From Ascochyta rabiei (Eukaryota > Ascomycota > Dothideomycetes > Pleosporales > Didymellaceae): a DNA stretch of 64,000 bases. The notes under the pieces are model-generated. The model ran no database searches. It was not told the DNA's origin and saw only the letters and a list, made by a program, of their open reading frames with translations. Location: NCBI RefSeq assembly GCF_004011695.2, contig NC_082413.1:1099001-1163000 (forward strand), written 5' to 3'. Shown here piece after piece: positions 32,500 through 44,200 of this stretch; the first letter of the stretch is position 1; each line of letters begins with the position of its first letter. Position numbers and translations under genes: made by a program.

Positions 32500-34155
32500 T
32501 GACGAGCTCCCACCTTTGCCAAAGAAATGGAAGGATCTCGCCTACTACCCACTAGGAGCTCTATTTCGCCAGGCTTGTAAGAAAGAGATAGCCACACTTA
32601 TAGAAAAGAGAACCTAGAAAGAAATAGACAGAGCAAGCGCCTTAGCTAGGCCTCTGCTGCTTAAATAGGTCTTTATATATAAGCTGGATTAAGATAGTTA
32701 CTTCCTTAAATATAAGGCAAGGATCTGTGTACGCAGAGATCTACAGGCTAAGGATTCAATTGTCTTAACCTACGCTACAACGCTCGCCTCTAGGTCTTTT
32801 CGCACCATGGTGGCAATAGCTGCCTAGTTTGACCTGGAGCTCTATTAGTATAACGTCGCAGGCGCGTTTCTTAACGCAAGCCGCCAGGACCAACCCTAAG
32901 TGCTCTGCGAGCTGCCAGATAGCTTTACAAAACCTAAGAAGGTAGTCCTACTTCTACAGGCTCTATATAGGTTATGTAATTCGCCAGTTCTATAGTATAA
33001 AGAGCTCTCAGCCACTCTCTAGAAGCTTGGCCTAATTGCGTTAAAAGAGGAACCTTGCTTGTTCTATAACGCTGAACGCTAGATAGTGCTACTGTTCTAT
33101 ATAGACAATATTCTGCTAGCCTATTATAATAACAATTAAGCTGCTGCAAAGCATCTTATAAGCTTATTAATAGCCAAATACCAGATAGAAGACTATAGAG
33201 ATGCTGAATGGTTTCTAGGAGTGCGTATTATCTGCGACAGAACTACTAGAACTATTATACTTGCGCACGACGCCTATATTAACAAGCTTGCTACCAAATT
33301 TAGAGTAGTAGAGAAGGGATCCTTCCTAACAGTCCCCTTCCTGATAGAAGAGCTACTCAAGCATAACAGGCAAGCTTTAAAGCAAGAAGTTAAAGCGTTT
33401 TAAGAGCAGGTGGGATCTATTCTCTATACAGCAATTATAATCTAACCAGATGTAGCGTATACCGCCTCTTAGCTGTCCTATTATCTTATAAATCTAAAAG
33501 CTGCTTACTTTAAGGCAGTAGCTTAGGTTATAGCTTACCTCTATTAAACAAAGCACCTAGGGATACAGTACAGAGCTTACTAAGGCAGCCAATTGCTTAT
33601 CTGTAGGGACGCGTCATTTGCTAACAATTAGGAGACTAGACGCTCCTCTTAGGGGTATATCGTGCAGCTCTTTAGTAGTCTAATTATCTAGAAAGCAGCA
33701 CGTTAATTAACAGTGACAACTTCAACCACTAAAGCTGAGTTATTAGCGTTAGAGCATGTGGCTAAGGAAGCAGCAGCTCTTAAACGGTTTCTACACGAAC
33801 TTTAGCTAGACTTAGGGGTGCTGTAGGAGATTTTCTGCAACAACTAACAAACAATCCAATTAGTAGTAGAAGAGAGCAAGCAGCTTACTACTTGGCTGCG
33901 CTATGTAGATATCTAGAATATATAGTTAAAACAAGAGTACGCCAGGGGAAATCTCCAGGTAACATACCTCAAAACGAGCGAGATGCCAGCTAACAGTCTC
34001 ACAAAAGCGCTCCCCAGACAGGCTCACGAGCGCTTTGTCTTACACCTGAACCTGTTTAGCATTAATTATATAGAAAAAGAGCAGGTTAAGGGAGAGGCAG
34101 AAGATTGTAGTATTGCTGGGGAGGACAACCCCCTCCCTAAATAGGCAAAAGAGCA
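32500..34155 (+). pseudogene. Copia E RT and RNase H
   Basis: RT: PPLPKKWKDLAYYPLGALF, then YNVAGAFLNASRQDQPQVLC (about 32850-32915; usual DvktAFLyg), VVLLLQALYRLCNSPVL, and LLFYIDNILLAYY (about 33090-33128; YVDDILL with Asp to Asn). The connection domain is a surviving 60-codon frame, 33221-33403. RNase H: DVAYTASQLS, VTTSTTKAELLALEHVAKEA (about 33712-33775) and the end motif MPANSLTKALPRQAHERF (about 33985-34040; usual ADiLTKaLp). Few stops remain. The minus-strand 71-codon frame 32934-33149 is an antisense shadow. Confidence 0.88.
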
Positions 34156-34329
34156 CCTGTAACTACCGGTGGCAGCTCTTTTAAGCGCTTAACTAACAGC
34201 TATAGGGCTTAGCAAATTCTTTAAACTATATATAGGGAGGATAGCCCCCTCCCTATAGGTATCTAGCAGCTCTAAAACCTGACCTAACTAAGGAGGGTAC
34301 TTAGAAGAAGTACCCATCCTTGATCAGGC

Positions 34330-34990
34330 CCTTTACTACGCGGAGAGCGCAGCGCAGATCAGTTGCCTGCTACAAGCTTGTTAGCTAATAAAAAACAACA
34401 AGTTATAATTGCTTACAGAAGTTGTCACTCTACCTAAGTAAACAAGCTTGTTAACTAGCTTAATCCTAAAGGGCTTAAGGCGGATGTTGCTAAACAAGCT
34501 GTTAGACTACTATTTATAAGCGCTATTTAAACAAAACCTACAGGAGGCGGCACAAATGCCCTTAGGCGCAACGCCAGCAGCGCCTTCCCTGCCTACTAAC
34601 ACGATTAACGCACACAGGCACTAAACTGTTCACTATAAGCACGTTGACGCAGCGCTCGCAGGGAATGATCCTGCGAGCGCCCTGCGACGGGTTGCGAGCT
34701 GGTGGGGGGGGCGCGGGCAGCGCGCGAGGTGGCGGCGGCGGCAGCGAGGCTGCATAGGCGGCGGCGGTGAGGGCGGCGGCAGCGGCAGTAGCAGCAGCAG
34801 CAGCAGAAGGAGCAGCCGAAGCCGCAGGTGCAGGCTCGGTCGTGGTCGTGGTCGTGGTCATGGTCGTGGTCGTGGGTGTGGGCACGGGCGCGGCAGAGCC
34901 GCTGGCGGCACGGGCAGCAGCTCGGGCGGCGGTAGCGGCGGCGGTGCGCGCAAGGCGCTTGAATTTAGGTTCTCTCTATAGGCCAAAGTC
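34330..34990 (-). pseudogene. Antisense Cys-rich host-like fragment in the 3' region of Copia E
   Basis: On the minus strand a frame running from about 34990 gives a low-complexity Pro/Thr/Ala part (TAAATAARAAARAASGSAAP, then PTPTTTTM) and a Cys cluster, RRIIPCERCVNVLIVNSL, VPVCVNRVSRQGRRCWRC, ending at TAA after CWRCA (34562). If that TAA is a mutated CAA, it continues QGHLCRLLQVLFKQRLQI, adding a Cys and an amphipathic helix. The spacing (CX2C, Cys, CX2CX4C) resembles short Cys-rich modules in fungus-specific proteins of unknown function. The plus-strand frame 34767-35072 over the same bases is Ala/Val-rich and less convincing. It is probably captured host sequence, but that is inference. 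Confidence 0.45.
34640..34960. repeat. GC-rich, low-RIP islet with GGC/GCA/GGTCGT triplet repeats
   Basis: A sharp contrast to the AT-rich window: GGCGGC, GCAGCAGCAG and GTCGTGGTCGTGG triplet runs with most CpA intact. It lies within the 3' region of Copia E and overlaps the antisense Cys-rich frame. Confidence 0.85.
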
Positions 34991-35680
34991 AGCAAAACCT
35001 CTAAAAAGAGCTAGTAAAACAAGGCTAGGAAGCTTGAACAGACGCTGTCTAAAAAAGCCTTTAAGGCTATAGAAAGCGCTAAAGCTAATAAAACTACTTA
35101 AAAGAGCTAGTAAACAAAGACAGGAAGCTTAAATAGACGCTCCCCTAAGCTATTATAACTACAGAGGAAACGCAAACCTAGTAAAACAATAAAGAAGCAT
35201 GTAGGGTAGGTCTAAGGAGCGCGAAACTAGCAATTGGTATACTTACAGCTATATTAATAGAGATAGTTAAAGAAACAGAGAAAAACAAGCAGGTGAGCTG
35301 GTTATATAGATCTCTAAAACACCTAGTAAAAGTAAGAGTAAATGCGACTTTCTCTAGGCAGCACAACGTTACTAGCTTAACAGCAAATAGACAATTACTG
35401 GTCTATACTATCCCTCTTATCTAATAAGGTTTATAAGAAACAAGTATAGGAAAGGATACTTAGCAGCTTAGTAATAAGGAATCTGCAGCTGAACAAGCGT
35501 CTGCCACCTACTTCAGCCGCTCAGCAGAACAATTAGAGTCAGCAACGGGTTACAATCAAACCAAGACTACTAGAGAGCATTAAAACTACCAACCACAAGC
35601 TTAGAAATCTAGTTTAAGAATTTAAGAGCCTAATTACCTACGCAGCAGCTCTTAGAAGACAGGCGATCCTGGCTGGGATC
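34991..35680 (+). other. Remaining 3' region of Copia E
   Basis: The plus strand has Lys/Arg/Ser-rich runs (RPKSAKPLKRASKTR, repeated in form at about 35100 as KRASKQRQEAQ) and NLVKQQRSMQGRSKERETSN, so a basic-protein frame on plus is possible. The minus-strand 62-codon frame 35178-35366 looks like a chance antisense frame. I cannot name a product. A purine run (CCTAGGGGG) precedes the 3' LTR as a weak polypurine tract. Confidence 0.35.
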
Positions 35681-35692
35681 ACCTAGGGGGTG

Positions 35693-35945
35693 TGTCGCGC
35701 AGCCGAGCCTGTAGATGACTAATAGGGTGCTCCCCTATCTAATCAAGCTTGCAGATTATTATTAAGTGGCTCCTTTCTCCACAATTAACCACCGAGCTCC
35801 TGAGGGTTGCCTACAAAGCTTAAGTAAGCAAGATCACGTAATAACCAAATTTCCTTTATACTTAAGCAACATGTTACACATTAAATATATAGACACTGAT
35901 TAAATTAATCAATTACCTAAATATAGTCCTCTAAGCTCTGTTACA
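35693..35945 (+). repeat. 3' LTR of Copia E
   Basis: 253 bp, starts TGTCGCGCAGCCGAGCC, ends GCTCTGTTACA. The TSD GCTAT follows. Confidence 0.93.
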
Positions 35946-35950
35946 GCTAT

Positions 35951-38640
35951 CTATTACTACTAATTACTAAGTTACTAGAACAACTAGCGTAAGCTAAGTT
36001 CTATACTAAATTAGATGTATATAAGGCATATTACTGTATCTAAATTAAGGAAGGGGATAAGTAGAAGACTGCTTTCTAAACTAGGTATAGACATTTTAAG
36101 TAAATAGTAATGCTATTTAGACTTATAAATGCTTCTACCTAATTTTAGGCCTATATAAATTAGGCACTAATAGAATTATTTAATATAACTTATATTATAT
36201 ATCTAGACAACATATTAGTAAACTTTAAGACAGAGGAAGACTACATTAGACACGTTAAGGAGGTCTTAGAGAGGCTTTATAAAGTAAACCTTAATATATA
36301 CTTAGATAAGTGTAAATAGCACTATTAACGTATAGAGTACCTTAAGTATATAGTCTTACCTAAAGGGGTAAGTATTAACCTAGATAGAGTTAAAATAATC
36401 TAGGAATAGCTAATCTTGTGCATAGTTTATAATATCTAAGCATTTATAGGCTTTATAAATTACTATTAGAGGTTTTTTATAGAGTTTTCTAAATTAGCCT
36501 TGCTATTAGCCTAATTAACCTAGAAAGGGCTAAATTTTGCCAAATCTAGTTAAGTAATAAGAAAGGAGGAGAGTCAGCCTCTTAAGCTAAGTAAAGAATC
36601 CTTATAAGCTTTCTAGAATATAAAGGATTTATTTATTAACGTACCTATCTTAGTTTATTTTATACCTAGAAGACAGACTAGGATAGAAGTAGATGCCTCT
36701 AAAGGCGCTATCTTAGAAATCCTCAGTTAACTAGTCCCTAGGCAGGGGAAGCTAGCCTAATAGAGGCCTGTAGACTTCTATTTTAAGGAGTTAATCTAAG
36801 CAGAGTATAACTATAATACTTATAACTAGGAACTTCTTACAATTATCTAGAGCCTACAGTATTAGCAAAGATACTTAGACAGTACCTTCTTTAAGATCTT
36901 AACAGATTACTAAAACCTAAAATAGTTTATAGAGACAAAGGTTCTTAGCTATTAGCAAGTAAGGGTATACTTAGTATTATCTAAGTTTAACTTTATAATT
37001 ACTTATTACCTAGGGTTTATAAACCCTATAGATAGACCCTTACAGCATCCTAATAATATATAAGAGGCGTAAGACCACTTATAAAAGTATAATAAGGCTT
37101 TTATACAGCCGCTTAAGAACATCCTAACTAGAAGGAACCCTAATACTCCTCTAGTAGCAGCTATAACCCTTTATTTATCTATAAAAGAAAGAAAGGATAT
37201 AAGGAACCTTAAAAGAGAAGAATTAAGAGAGAACAGTTACACAGAGCTAATAACAGACTTAGATAACATAGACAAACTCTTTAGCACTAAAAAAGAGGTA
37301 AGCAACATTAAAATAGGACAAAATAACCTAGAAAAAGACTATATAGCTAAGGAGAAGTATATCTTACTTATAAGGCTAAAAGATAAAGTATAAGTAATTA
37401 AATAACGTTATAATAACCTAATGTTAGGACACTTTAGAGAACAAAGGACCTTAGAGAAGATTTAGCGCAGATATACCTAGAAGGGTTTTACTAAGGATAT
37501 ATCTAACTACTACTTTAACTACTTAGTATATAGGATATTAACTATTACCTAACACAAACTATACAGGTTATTACAACCTTTACTAGTGCTAAGCTAACTA
37601 TAGAAGGACGTAATAATAGTTTTTATTACAAAATTACCTCTAAGTAAGGTCGCTAGGCTAGTGTATAACTCTATACTAGTAGTAGTATATAAATTAACTA
37701 AAATATTACACTACATACTAGCTAGGGCTAATTAGGATAGAAAAGACCTAGCACCTACCTAGATTAGAGAATTTATCTACTTACACAGCGCGCTAGCATA
37801 AATTATCTTAGATTAGGGGCTACTAATAAACTTAAAGACGTAGGAAACCTTTAACTACTATTTAAACCTAAGACAAGTTTTAAGGTTAGCCTATTATCCC
37901 TAGACAGATAGCTAAATAGAAAGGTAAAATTAGACTCTTAAACAGTACTTACGTTGCTACTATACTTTAGAATAAGATAATTAGGCCCTATAGATTTTAA
38001 TTACAGAATTTGTGTATAATAATAGCATTTATATATTTATAAACATAATACCTTTCTAAGCCTGTTACAGTATAGGTCTAAGGAGCATAGATTAGCCTAC
38101 TTTAGTATTAAAAGGCAGAGAATCTCCCCTTACAAAGGAATTAGCTGCTAGAGTTATTACCTTATAGGCTACCTGTAAAGCAAATATAGAAAAGTTAAAT
38201 TAGTATTAAAAGAAACACTTAGATAAGAAACAACTACTAGCACCCTTTAAAGTAGGCAACAAAGTACTAGTCTCTAGTAAGAATATTAGGACAGTACGCC
38301 TAAAAAAGAAGCTTTAAGAGAAATACCTAGGATCTAGGACTATTATAGCCTAGATTAGCCCTAGTGCGTACAGAGTAGACCTGCTAGGATTAAAAGAGAT
38401 CTATCTAGTATTCTATACGTTACTGCTAGACCTATACACACTAAGAAGTTAACTTCTAATAATATGGGAATAAATATAAGAACCTATAGTTAGGAGGGAA
38501 GAGAAGGTGTAGGATATAGAAAAGGTCCTAAAATAGAAGGTAATTAGCTAACAGATAGTAGGAATACCTTATTAAGTAGGACAGATTCCCTAACTTAGAA
38601 AATTCCTAGGAAATTAGCACAAATCTTTCTAAAGAAGTGC
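35951..38640 (+). pseudogene. Gypsy D RT C-terminus, RNase H and integrase
   Basis: RT continues as KLDVYKAYYCI (about 36005), TFQAYINQALIDLFN and YIVYLDNILVNFKTEEDYIR (about 36190-36250; YLDDILV). RNase H shows TRIEVDASKGAILEILSQL (about 36680) and FKILTDYQNLKQFIETKVL (about 36890-36945). Integrase shows LMLGHFREQRTLEKIQRRY (about 37420), the core around VYKLTKILHYI and AYYPQTDSQIERQNQTLKQY (about 37890-37950), then VGNKVLVSSKNIRT and YRVDLLGLKEIYLVFYTLLL (about 38370-38430). The tail IEKVLKQKVISQQIVGIPYQV may be a degenerate chromodomain. Stops are mostly TAG. Confidence 0.85.
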
Positions 38641-38659
38641 TAAAATAATACTAGAAAAT

Positions 38660-40598
38660 AATAAAGTAACTGCTTCGACCGCGTAATAAGACGTTGAGTT
38701 AAAGTCTAAAAAAGGGGGGGACTAAAAAGGCTAAATACCTTTACTTAATTATAATTTTTCCCTATAGGGATTTTTTAATTAATAAGTATTTATTAGTTTA
38801 TGCGAAGGGAAAATATAACCCTACCTTACCCTAGGAAATACAGACTAGCTAAAGCAGACAACCTTTAGCCTATTATAGCTATTTCTAATATAAGGAGATA
38901 AAGAAAGTTATACGCTATATTATATAGTTATAAATATAAGTAAATATAGGAGAATTAATATAGAAGAACACCTTTCTAGTATTATTTAGATTGTCTAAGA
39001 GTGTAATGCACCTAATTGCTATATTAGCCTAAAACTGTCTACTAACTACAAACTTAGGTATTATTAATCTAAACCTTCTATTATAGGGAATATCTATTAA
39101 CTATAACTACTACTATACATATAAGTAGTAGCCTTACAACTACTATAAGGCTTCTTAGCAGCGGCAGCAGCAGCAGCAGCGTTAGCGGCAGCCTGCTTAG
39201 CAGCCTCCTGCTCCTCTCGCTCCTCCTAGAGTTAACTAAGGGTCTTTCTAGTGCTTGTAATCTGGTACTTTAACTATAAAAGAAGTTAAATATTATTAAA
39301 ATAGGTTAAAACGTGCTATAATACCTTCTTGCAGGGGGTAATAGGCGCGTCTAGATTAGACTTGCTACTACTCTCCTCTAATATCTTCTTTTGCTTTATC
39401 TTAGCCTTAACAGCGCTAGCCTTAGATTAATCTTGCTTCTTAATACAGATGCTAGATAAGGTTAACTTACGTACGTAAGTGTTGCTATTATAGAGTGTAA
39501 GTAGCTCTTTCTATAGTAAATAGTTCCTATAAAGGTTAGATTATGCTATAATAAGCTAAAAAGAGACAGAACGTACTCTTAAATTATACCTAGTAATAAG
39601 CTAGCCTAGTTAACAATACACTTACTTATTATAGTCTTCTTGTTAATAGACATAGGCGTAGTAGTAGCAGATATTGTAGAGGTAGTCTTAACTCTAGCTA
39701 CATTAAGAATAGCAGCATAAGTAGTAGTAACTAGGTAACAACTAGAGTAAAGGCGCGCTATATTGCTAGAAAGCCTTAAATAGCTGTTAGCGTACTTATT
39801 AGGGCCCTAAATATGTTAAAAGATGCTAAAATAAGCTAAAAGAAGATAAAACACGTACTAATAGGCAATTCTTATTAATATTATAACACTCTCTGTAGTA
39901 GTAGGCCTAGGCGTCCCTATAACGCAGGCTACCCTATAAAGCTAGGTTAGTAGAGAAACAACAGTCTCTATAGATATTACTATTAATAATATAGTAGAGG
40001 CAGAGTATACAGCACTATATAGTAGTCCTACTATTCTTAGTAATGTTAATCTTATAGTAAGTAGGCATGGACATAACAGCTATAGCAAATAGTAGTTAGT
40101 AACAGTTAGTAATAGTTAGTAGTAGGTAGTAGCAGTTAGGAGTAGTCTAGAAAGGTTACTAAGGCGTGTTATGCAGTACTATCTGCTAAAACGTATTAGA
40201 ACGTGCTAGAAAGACCTAGAAAATCCCTTAGCTATCCTTATAAAAGTGCTAGACAGAATAGGTTAGTACTTACTAAAATAAAGTAGGATATAGTAGTAAC
40301 TAATAAAGCTAGGGGTATAGATAGCTTATATGCTGCCAGTTACCTAGTTAGAGCTTTAGCCTACGCAAACAGCTGCCTAGACCCTAGAGGTAAAGTAAGA
40401 GTTAAGAGAGGATTTCTGTTTAACTTTTACTAGGTAAAGGTAGAATTAGTATTAAGCCCTATTTAGCCTTACAAGGCGTCTAAAACACCTAAACCTAGTT
40501 AGAATTAGCTATAACAGGACAGACGGAGTAAACACGTCTAAAGCTAGGTTAAAATAGTACAGTATTGCTAATTATACCATTCTTTAAGCTAAATAATT
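38660..40598 (-). pseudogene. Extra 1.9 kb 3' region of Gypsy D, best read antisense
   Basis: On the minus strand a long frame with few stops reads, from about 39600 down: RSVSFQLIIAQSNLYRNYLL, NSNTYVRKLTLSSICIKKQD, SKASAVKAKIKQKKILEESS, LDAPITPCKKVLQHVLTYF, then a coiled coil and Ala tract, EEREEQEAAKQAAANAAAAA (about 39158-39230), where GCA codons are nearly unmutated. It runs on towards 38760 with Tyr/Ile-rich sequence. The plus strand gives weaker coding potential. It could be an antisense accessory ORF or a fragment of a transposase or host gene captured in reverse. I recognise no conserved domain. Confidence 0.4.
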
Positions 40599-40614
40599 TA
40601 AAGAAGGGAGGCAT
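40599..40614 (+). other. Polypurine tract of Gypsy D
   Basis: AAAGAAGGGAGGC lies directly before the 3' LTR, consistent with plus-strand priming in the same orientation as pol. Confidence 0.75.
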
Positions 40615-40816
40615 TATTAGGCGCTAGGCCTAGGGGTACCTCTACCTGTCTTAGCGAGCTACTATAGGGCTAGTTAGCCTAGACTATATAAAGGTGTTAG
40701 AGGTTATTACTAATACTCTAGTAATTAGTCTCGTTACTTCACACTACGTACCTTAATACACCTGCTATCCTCTTTAACCCTATCCTCTCTTGTAATCGCT
40801 TTGTACACTCTTTACA
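40615..40816 (+). repeat. 3' LTR of Gypsy D
   Basis: 202 bp, starts TATTAGGCGCTAGGCC (TG to TA), ends ACACTCTTTACA. TSD GTTAT follows. Confidence 0.93.
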
Positions 40817-41165
40817 GTTATAGAGTTAGTAAAGGATCTAGCAAGTATAGTGCAGGTAGCAACTGCCTAGCTTAAAGGAGTCTCTACTACTAACGTAATG
40901 CTATACTAGTACTATGTTAGCCTAACTAAGGAAGGGGTATTAGAGAGGAGGAGGATGGCAGAGTTAGTAGAAAATATAGAGTTGTTAACTAGAAAAGTAG
41001 TTACGCTATAACAAGAGATTGTCTGTTAAGGCACTAGAGTTAGAAAGGTGTTAGCAACGCCGGTAACTGCTCTACCTCCTAAGAAGAAGGGTAGTGCTAA
41101 TAAGCTAGATATTTTAGCTAATAGTAACTCTGTTATAAGTAATATTAAGGGCCTATAAGAGGGTT
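40817..41165 (+). pseudogene. 3' part of the Cys-rich gene-like sequence, coiled coil
   Basis: Continues the 26850-27300 sequence after removal of Gypsy D and one TSD copy. The plus frame has few stops: ELVKDLASIVQVATAQLKGV, SLTKEGVLERRRMAELVENI, ELLTRKVVTLQQEIV, then TPVTALPPKKKGSANKLDIL. Heptad-like Leu spacing suggests a coiled coil, and the PPKKKGS segment could be a nuclear localisation signal. It ends near the stop after 41155 and abuts the broken 3' end of Gypsy B2. Function unknown. Confidence 0.5.
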
Positions 41166-41229
41166 TCCTTATTTATATAGTAAGAAAGGTTCTCTCTTTT
41201 ATTTTCTTGTCTTTCTAATATATAACGCA

Positions 41230-44200
41230 GTTAGAGGCGTTTTAGCTTTAATAGATTTCTTTTGTCCTTTTCTAAATTAAGATATCTTTATGCTCCTAAA
41301 TCTCCTAGCCTTCTTCCTACGCTTTAATCTACTTAGTTAGTGCCTTTAGAGGCCTAGGTTAATTAGAGTACTTATTATAGTATAACTTTAGCTAATATAG
41401 AGCTCCTATAAAGTTCTCTGCAGGATACTAGGTTAATCTAGGTTATAGCTAACCTAGCTTACATAGTACTTAAGCTTTTAGCAGATAATCTTACTAGCTA
41501 AAATTTCTTAAACTTCCTATTCTTCTACGCCTTAGATAGGGATACCTGTAGGTTTTAGAGCTTCTTATCTAGGTAAGGGGTTATTAGGATCCTTATATAA
41601 GACGTTTAGTGCAAACACATTATATATTTTTAAGCCTAGTAGAGGTTTTAAGCAATATAAGTAACTTACCTACTCTAGGACTTTAAAGGGACCCTTCTAC
41701 CTGTTAGATAGCTTCTAGCTTAGTTGCTCTATATTTAAATTCTAGGTAGAGAGATATACCTTATTACTAACAGTCTAGTTTATAGGGTAATAGTAGCTAT
41801 TAACTACAGAGTGTATATAGTCTTAAGTGTTCTCTATATTTTCTTTAGCTACCTTCTAGGCGTTATACATGTAAGTAGCTAATACTAAGGTATTCTTATA
41901 CTTAAGTTTCTTAACTAGGTTTATACCTAAATTAGCTCTTTTCTAATTCTAACTCTATTTAGGCTTACTACTATAGATAGCTTAGTAAGGCCATATTCTA
42001 ATTACGGATTCTAGCAGAGTAGGTTAGGCATAATTAATATTTAGGAGGAGTTTAGACTAGTTATCTTAGTAGTATAAGATAAACAGGTAAAGTTACTAGT
42101 CTATATACTTATTTATAATTTCTATTTAGCTGTTAGTTTCCTTATAATAGGCTGTAGATAGTTTAACCTTTACGCCTGTAATCTAGCAGAATTCTAACTA
42201 GAATGTTAATATAAATTATAGTTCTTAGTTACTTATAATAGTTTTAGAGGTATGTCTAAATTATTAGACCTGTTATATAAATAAGTTTACTATCCTTAAT
42301 ACTATAATTGTTTTATCGCACAGGATTATTATAGCTTATTTAGTTAGGTAATTAATAATAACTATAATCTAGTTGTAGCCTAATTTATCCTTAGGGAAGT
42401 CTTAAAAGTTAATTTATAGATATTACATTAGTTTATTAGGTATTAGTAAGAGGTGTAAGGTTCTGTAGAGTCAGGTCTGTTTTAGGTAACCTTAATAACA
42501 AGAGATATAATTCTGGACATATTATTTATAAGTAGAACTTATCCCCTTCTAGTAGTACTGTTATAACAGTAGCTAATAAGTCTGCTTAGTACTAGGATAA
42601 GCTGTTAATAGCTAGTTATAGGCCTTTCTAATTAGGTAGGTGTATAAGGTAGAGTTAGCTAGTACACATAGTTAATTCTAATAGAGTAGGAGTCTGTTAT
42701 AGATCTGATATGGCGATGCTAGAGATAAGCGTTCTTGCTTAAAGGACTTCTAATTTTCTTTAATAAGGGCTTAGATTAATTTAAGCAAATCTAGGTCTAT
42801 AACAGGTTGTATTAACTAGATAATAGATATAGCTAGGTTAGTTTTAGCTAGGTATTTCTAAGCTAAATTAGAATTAATCTGTTTGTGTAACTGCTGTAGA
42901 CCTAACAGTACCTAGGATTAGTTATCTTTCTAGGCAGATTTAAGGTTTACTAGATCTTGTTCTTATTTACTAAGGATATTAGCACGCTTTTTATTCTTTT
43001 TTAGGGTATATTTAATACAGACGTTAAACAGAGTAAGAGCTTCTTCCTATTATGCTTATTAAGCGTTTAGAACTTTAGTAGTTATAAAATATTCTAAGGA
43101 TTAATAGTTAGAGTAGATACAGATCTGTTTTGTAGCAGAGGTAAGTTTAGATCTCTACTTGTAGAATGCTTATAAAATAGCAAATAGTTCCTTATTGTGT
43201 ATCTCCTAATTAAGCTTAGCACTAGAGAGTACTTAGCTATAGAAAGTAACTAGGTACTATTTATTCTTTAGGTGTTATTAGGACGTAACTCCTATAATAA
43301 CTCTATTAGATATATTAGTTTTTATCTTTGTATTATACTTAGGGTTAAAGTAGTAGAGAGTAGGTATAGATAATAGTGCCTCTTTTAAGCTTTTAAAACT
43401 AGATTAGCATTACGCAGTCTATTTAAACAGGTTTACTAGGCTTTGTAAGGTAATAAGGGGCTGGGCTATATGTATAAATTTAGGTACAAATTGTTAATAG
43501 AACCTAGTAAAGCCTAAGAACAACTTTACCCTAGTAATAGTAGTAGGAGGGGTCTAATTTCTTAGGGCTTGTACTTTCTTAGAGTCTACTTTAATTCCCT
43601 TATTAGTTAGGATATATTCTAGGTATTTGGTATAAGTAATATAGAACTTGCTTTTCTTAATATCTACTTATAGTCTAGCTAATTAGAGACATTCTAATAC
43701 TAGTTTAACGTGGCGCTTATATGCGGCTAGGTCTTTAGAGTAGATAAGGATGTTATCTAGGTATATAATATAGAAGTTATTAAGGTATTTAATAAAAAAA
43801 TTATTTATATAATGTTAGTATGTAGCTAGTCTATTATATAATCTAAATAGTAGAGCCTTTTACTTATAACTACTGTAACAGGTATAAAATATAGTATACT
43901 TCTCTAATACAGAGTCTATACAGATTCTGTTAAAGGTGTTTAAGATATTAAACTTAGTAAAGATCTTAGCTTTTAATGGTTAGGTAAGTAGCTTATCTAT
44001 GCGCGGTATTAGATAGGAGTCTTTCCTAGTAAGAGTGTTAAGTTTATAATAGTTAAAGCAAATACGTAGGCTCCTATTTAGTTTATAAACCTAAAGTATT
44101 AGTAACGTAAAAGGGCTCTAACTGTGTTTGATCTAACTATGTTTAAGTTAATCTTACACAAACTTTTTAGTAGCCTTAAGTTCTTTAAGGTTCTGTTTAT

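Larger units (their letters stand above)
29731..35945 (+). mobile_element. Copia E, internally deleted element with 3' cargo (6,215 bp)
   Basis: Two 253-bp LTRs (29731-29983 and 35693-35945) starting TGTCGCGCAGCCGAGCC and ending CTCTGTTACA, with the 5-bp TSD GCTAT on both sides (29726-29730 and 35946-35950). Contents: gag, a collapsed protease-integrase region, RT and RNase H, then a 1.5 kb 3' region with a GC-rich islet. It is clearly less RIP-mutated than its host D; many CpA and TGG remain, so it is among the youngest insertions here. Confidence 0.93.
27301..40816 (+). mobile_element. Gypsy D, complete RIP-killed element (about 7.3 kb without nested Copia E)
   Basis: Two 202-bp LTRs (27301-27502 and 40615-40816), flanked by GTTAC (27296-27300) and GTTAT (40817-40821). 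The mismatch is C to T in a CpA context, so it is a RIP change within the TSD. Internal order is gag with zinc knuckle, protease, RT, [Copia E], RT/RNase H, integrase, a 1.9 kb 3' region and a polypurine tract. It is inserted in the Cys-rich pseudogene. Confidence 0.93.

Noticed and set aside
32934..33149. 71-codon minus-strand frame
   Set aside because: Antisense to Copia E RT around YIDNILL.
33221..33403. 60-codon plus frame as an independent gene
   Set aside because: It is the connection segment of the Copia E RT-RNase H, continuous with sequence on both sides.
35178..35366. 62-codon minus-strand frame
   Set aside because: No motif; the plus strand of the same bases is more protein-like.
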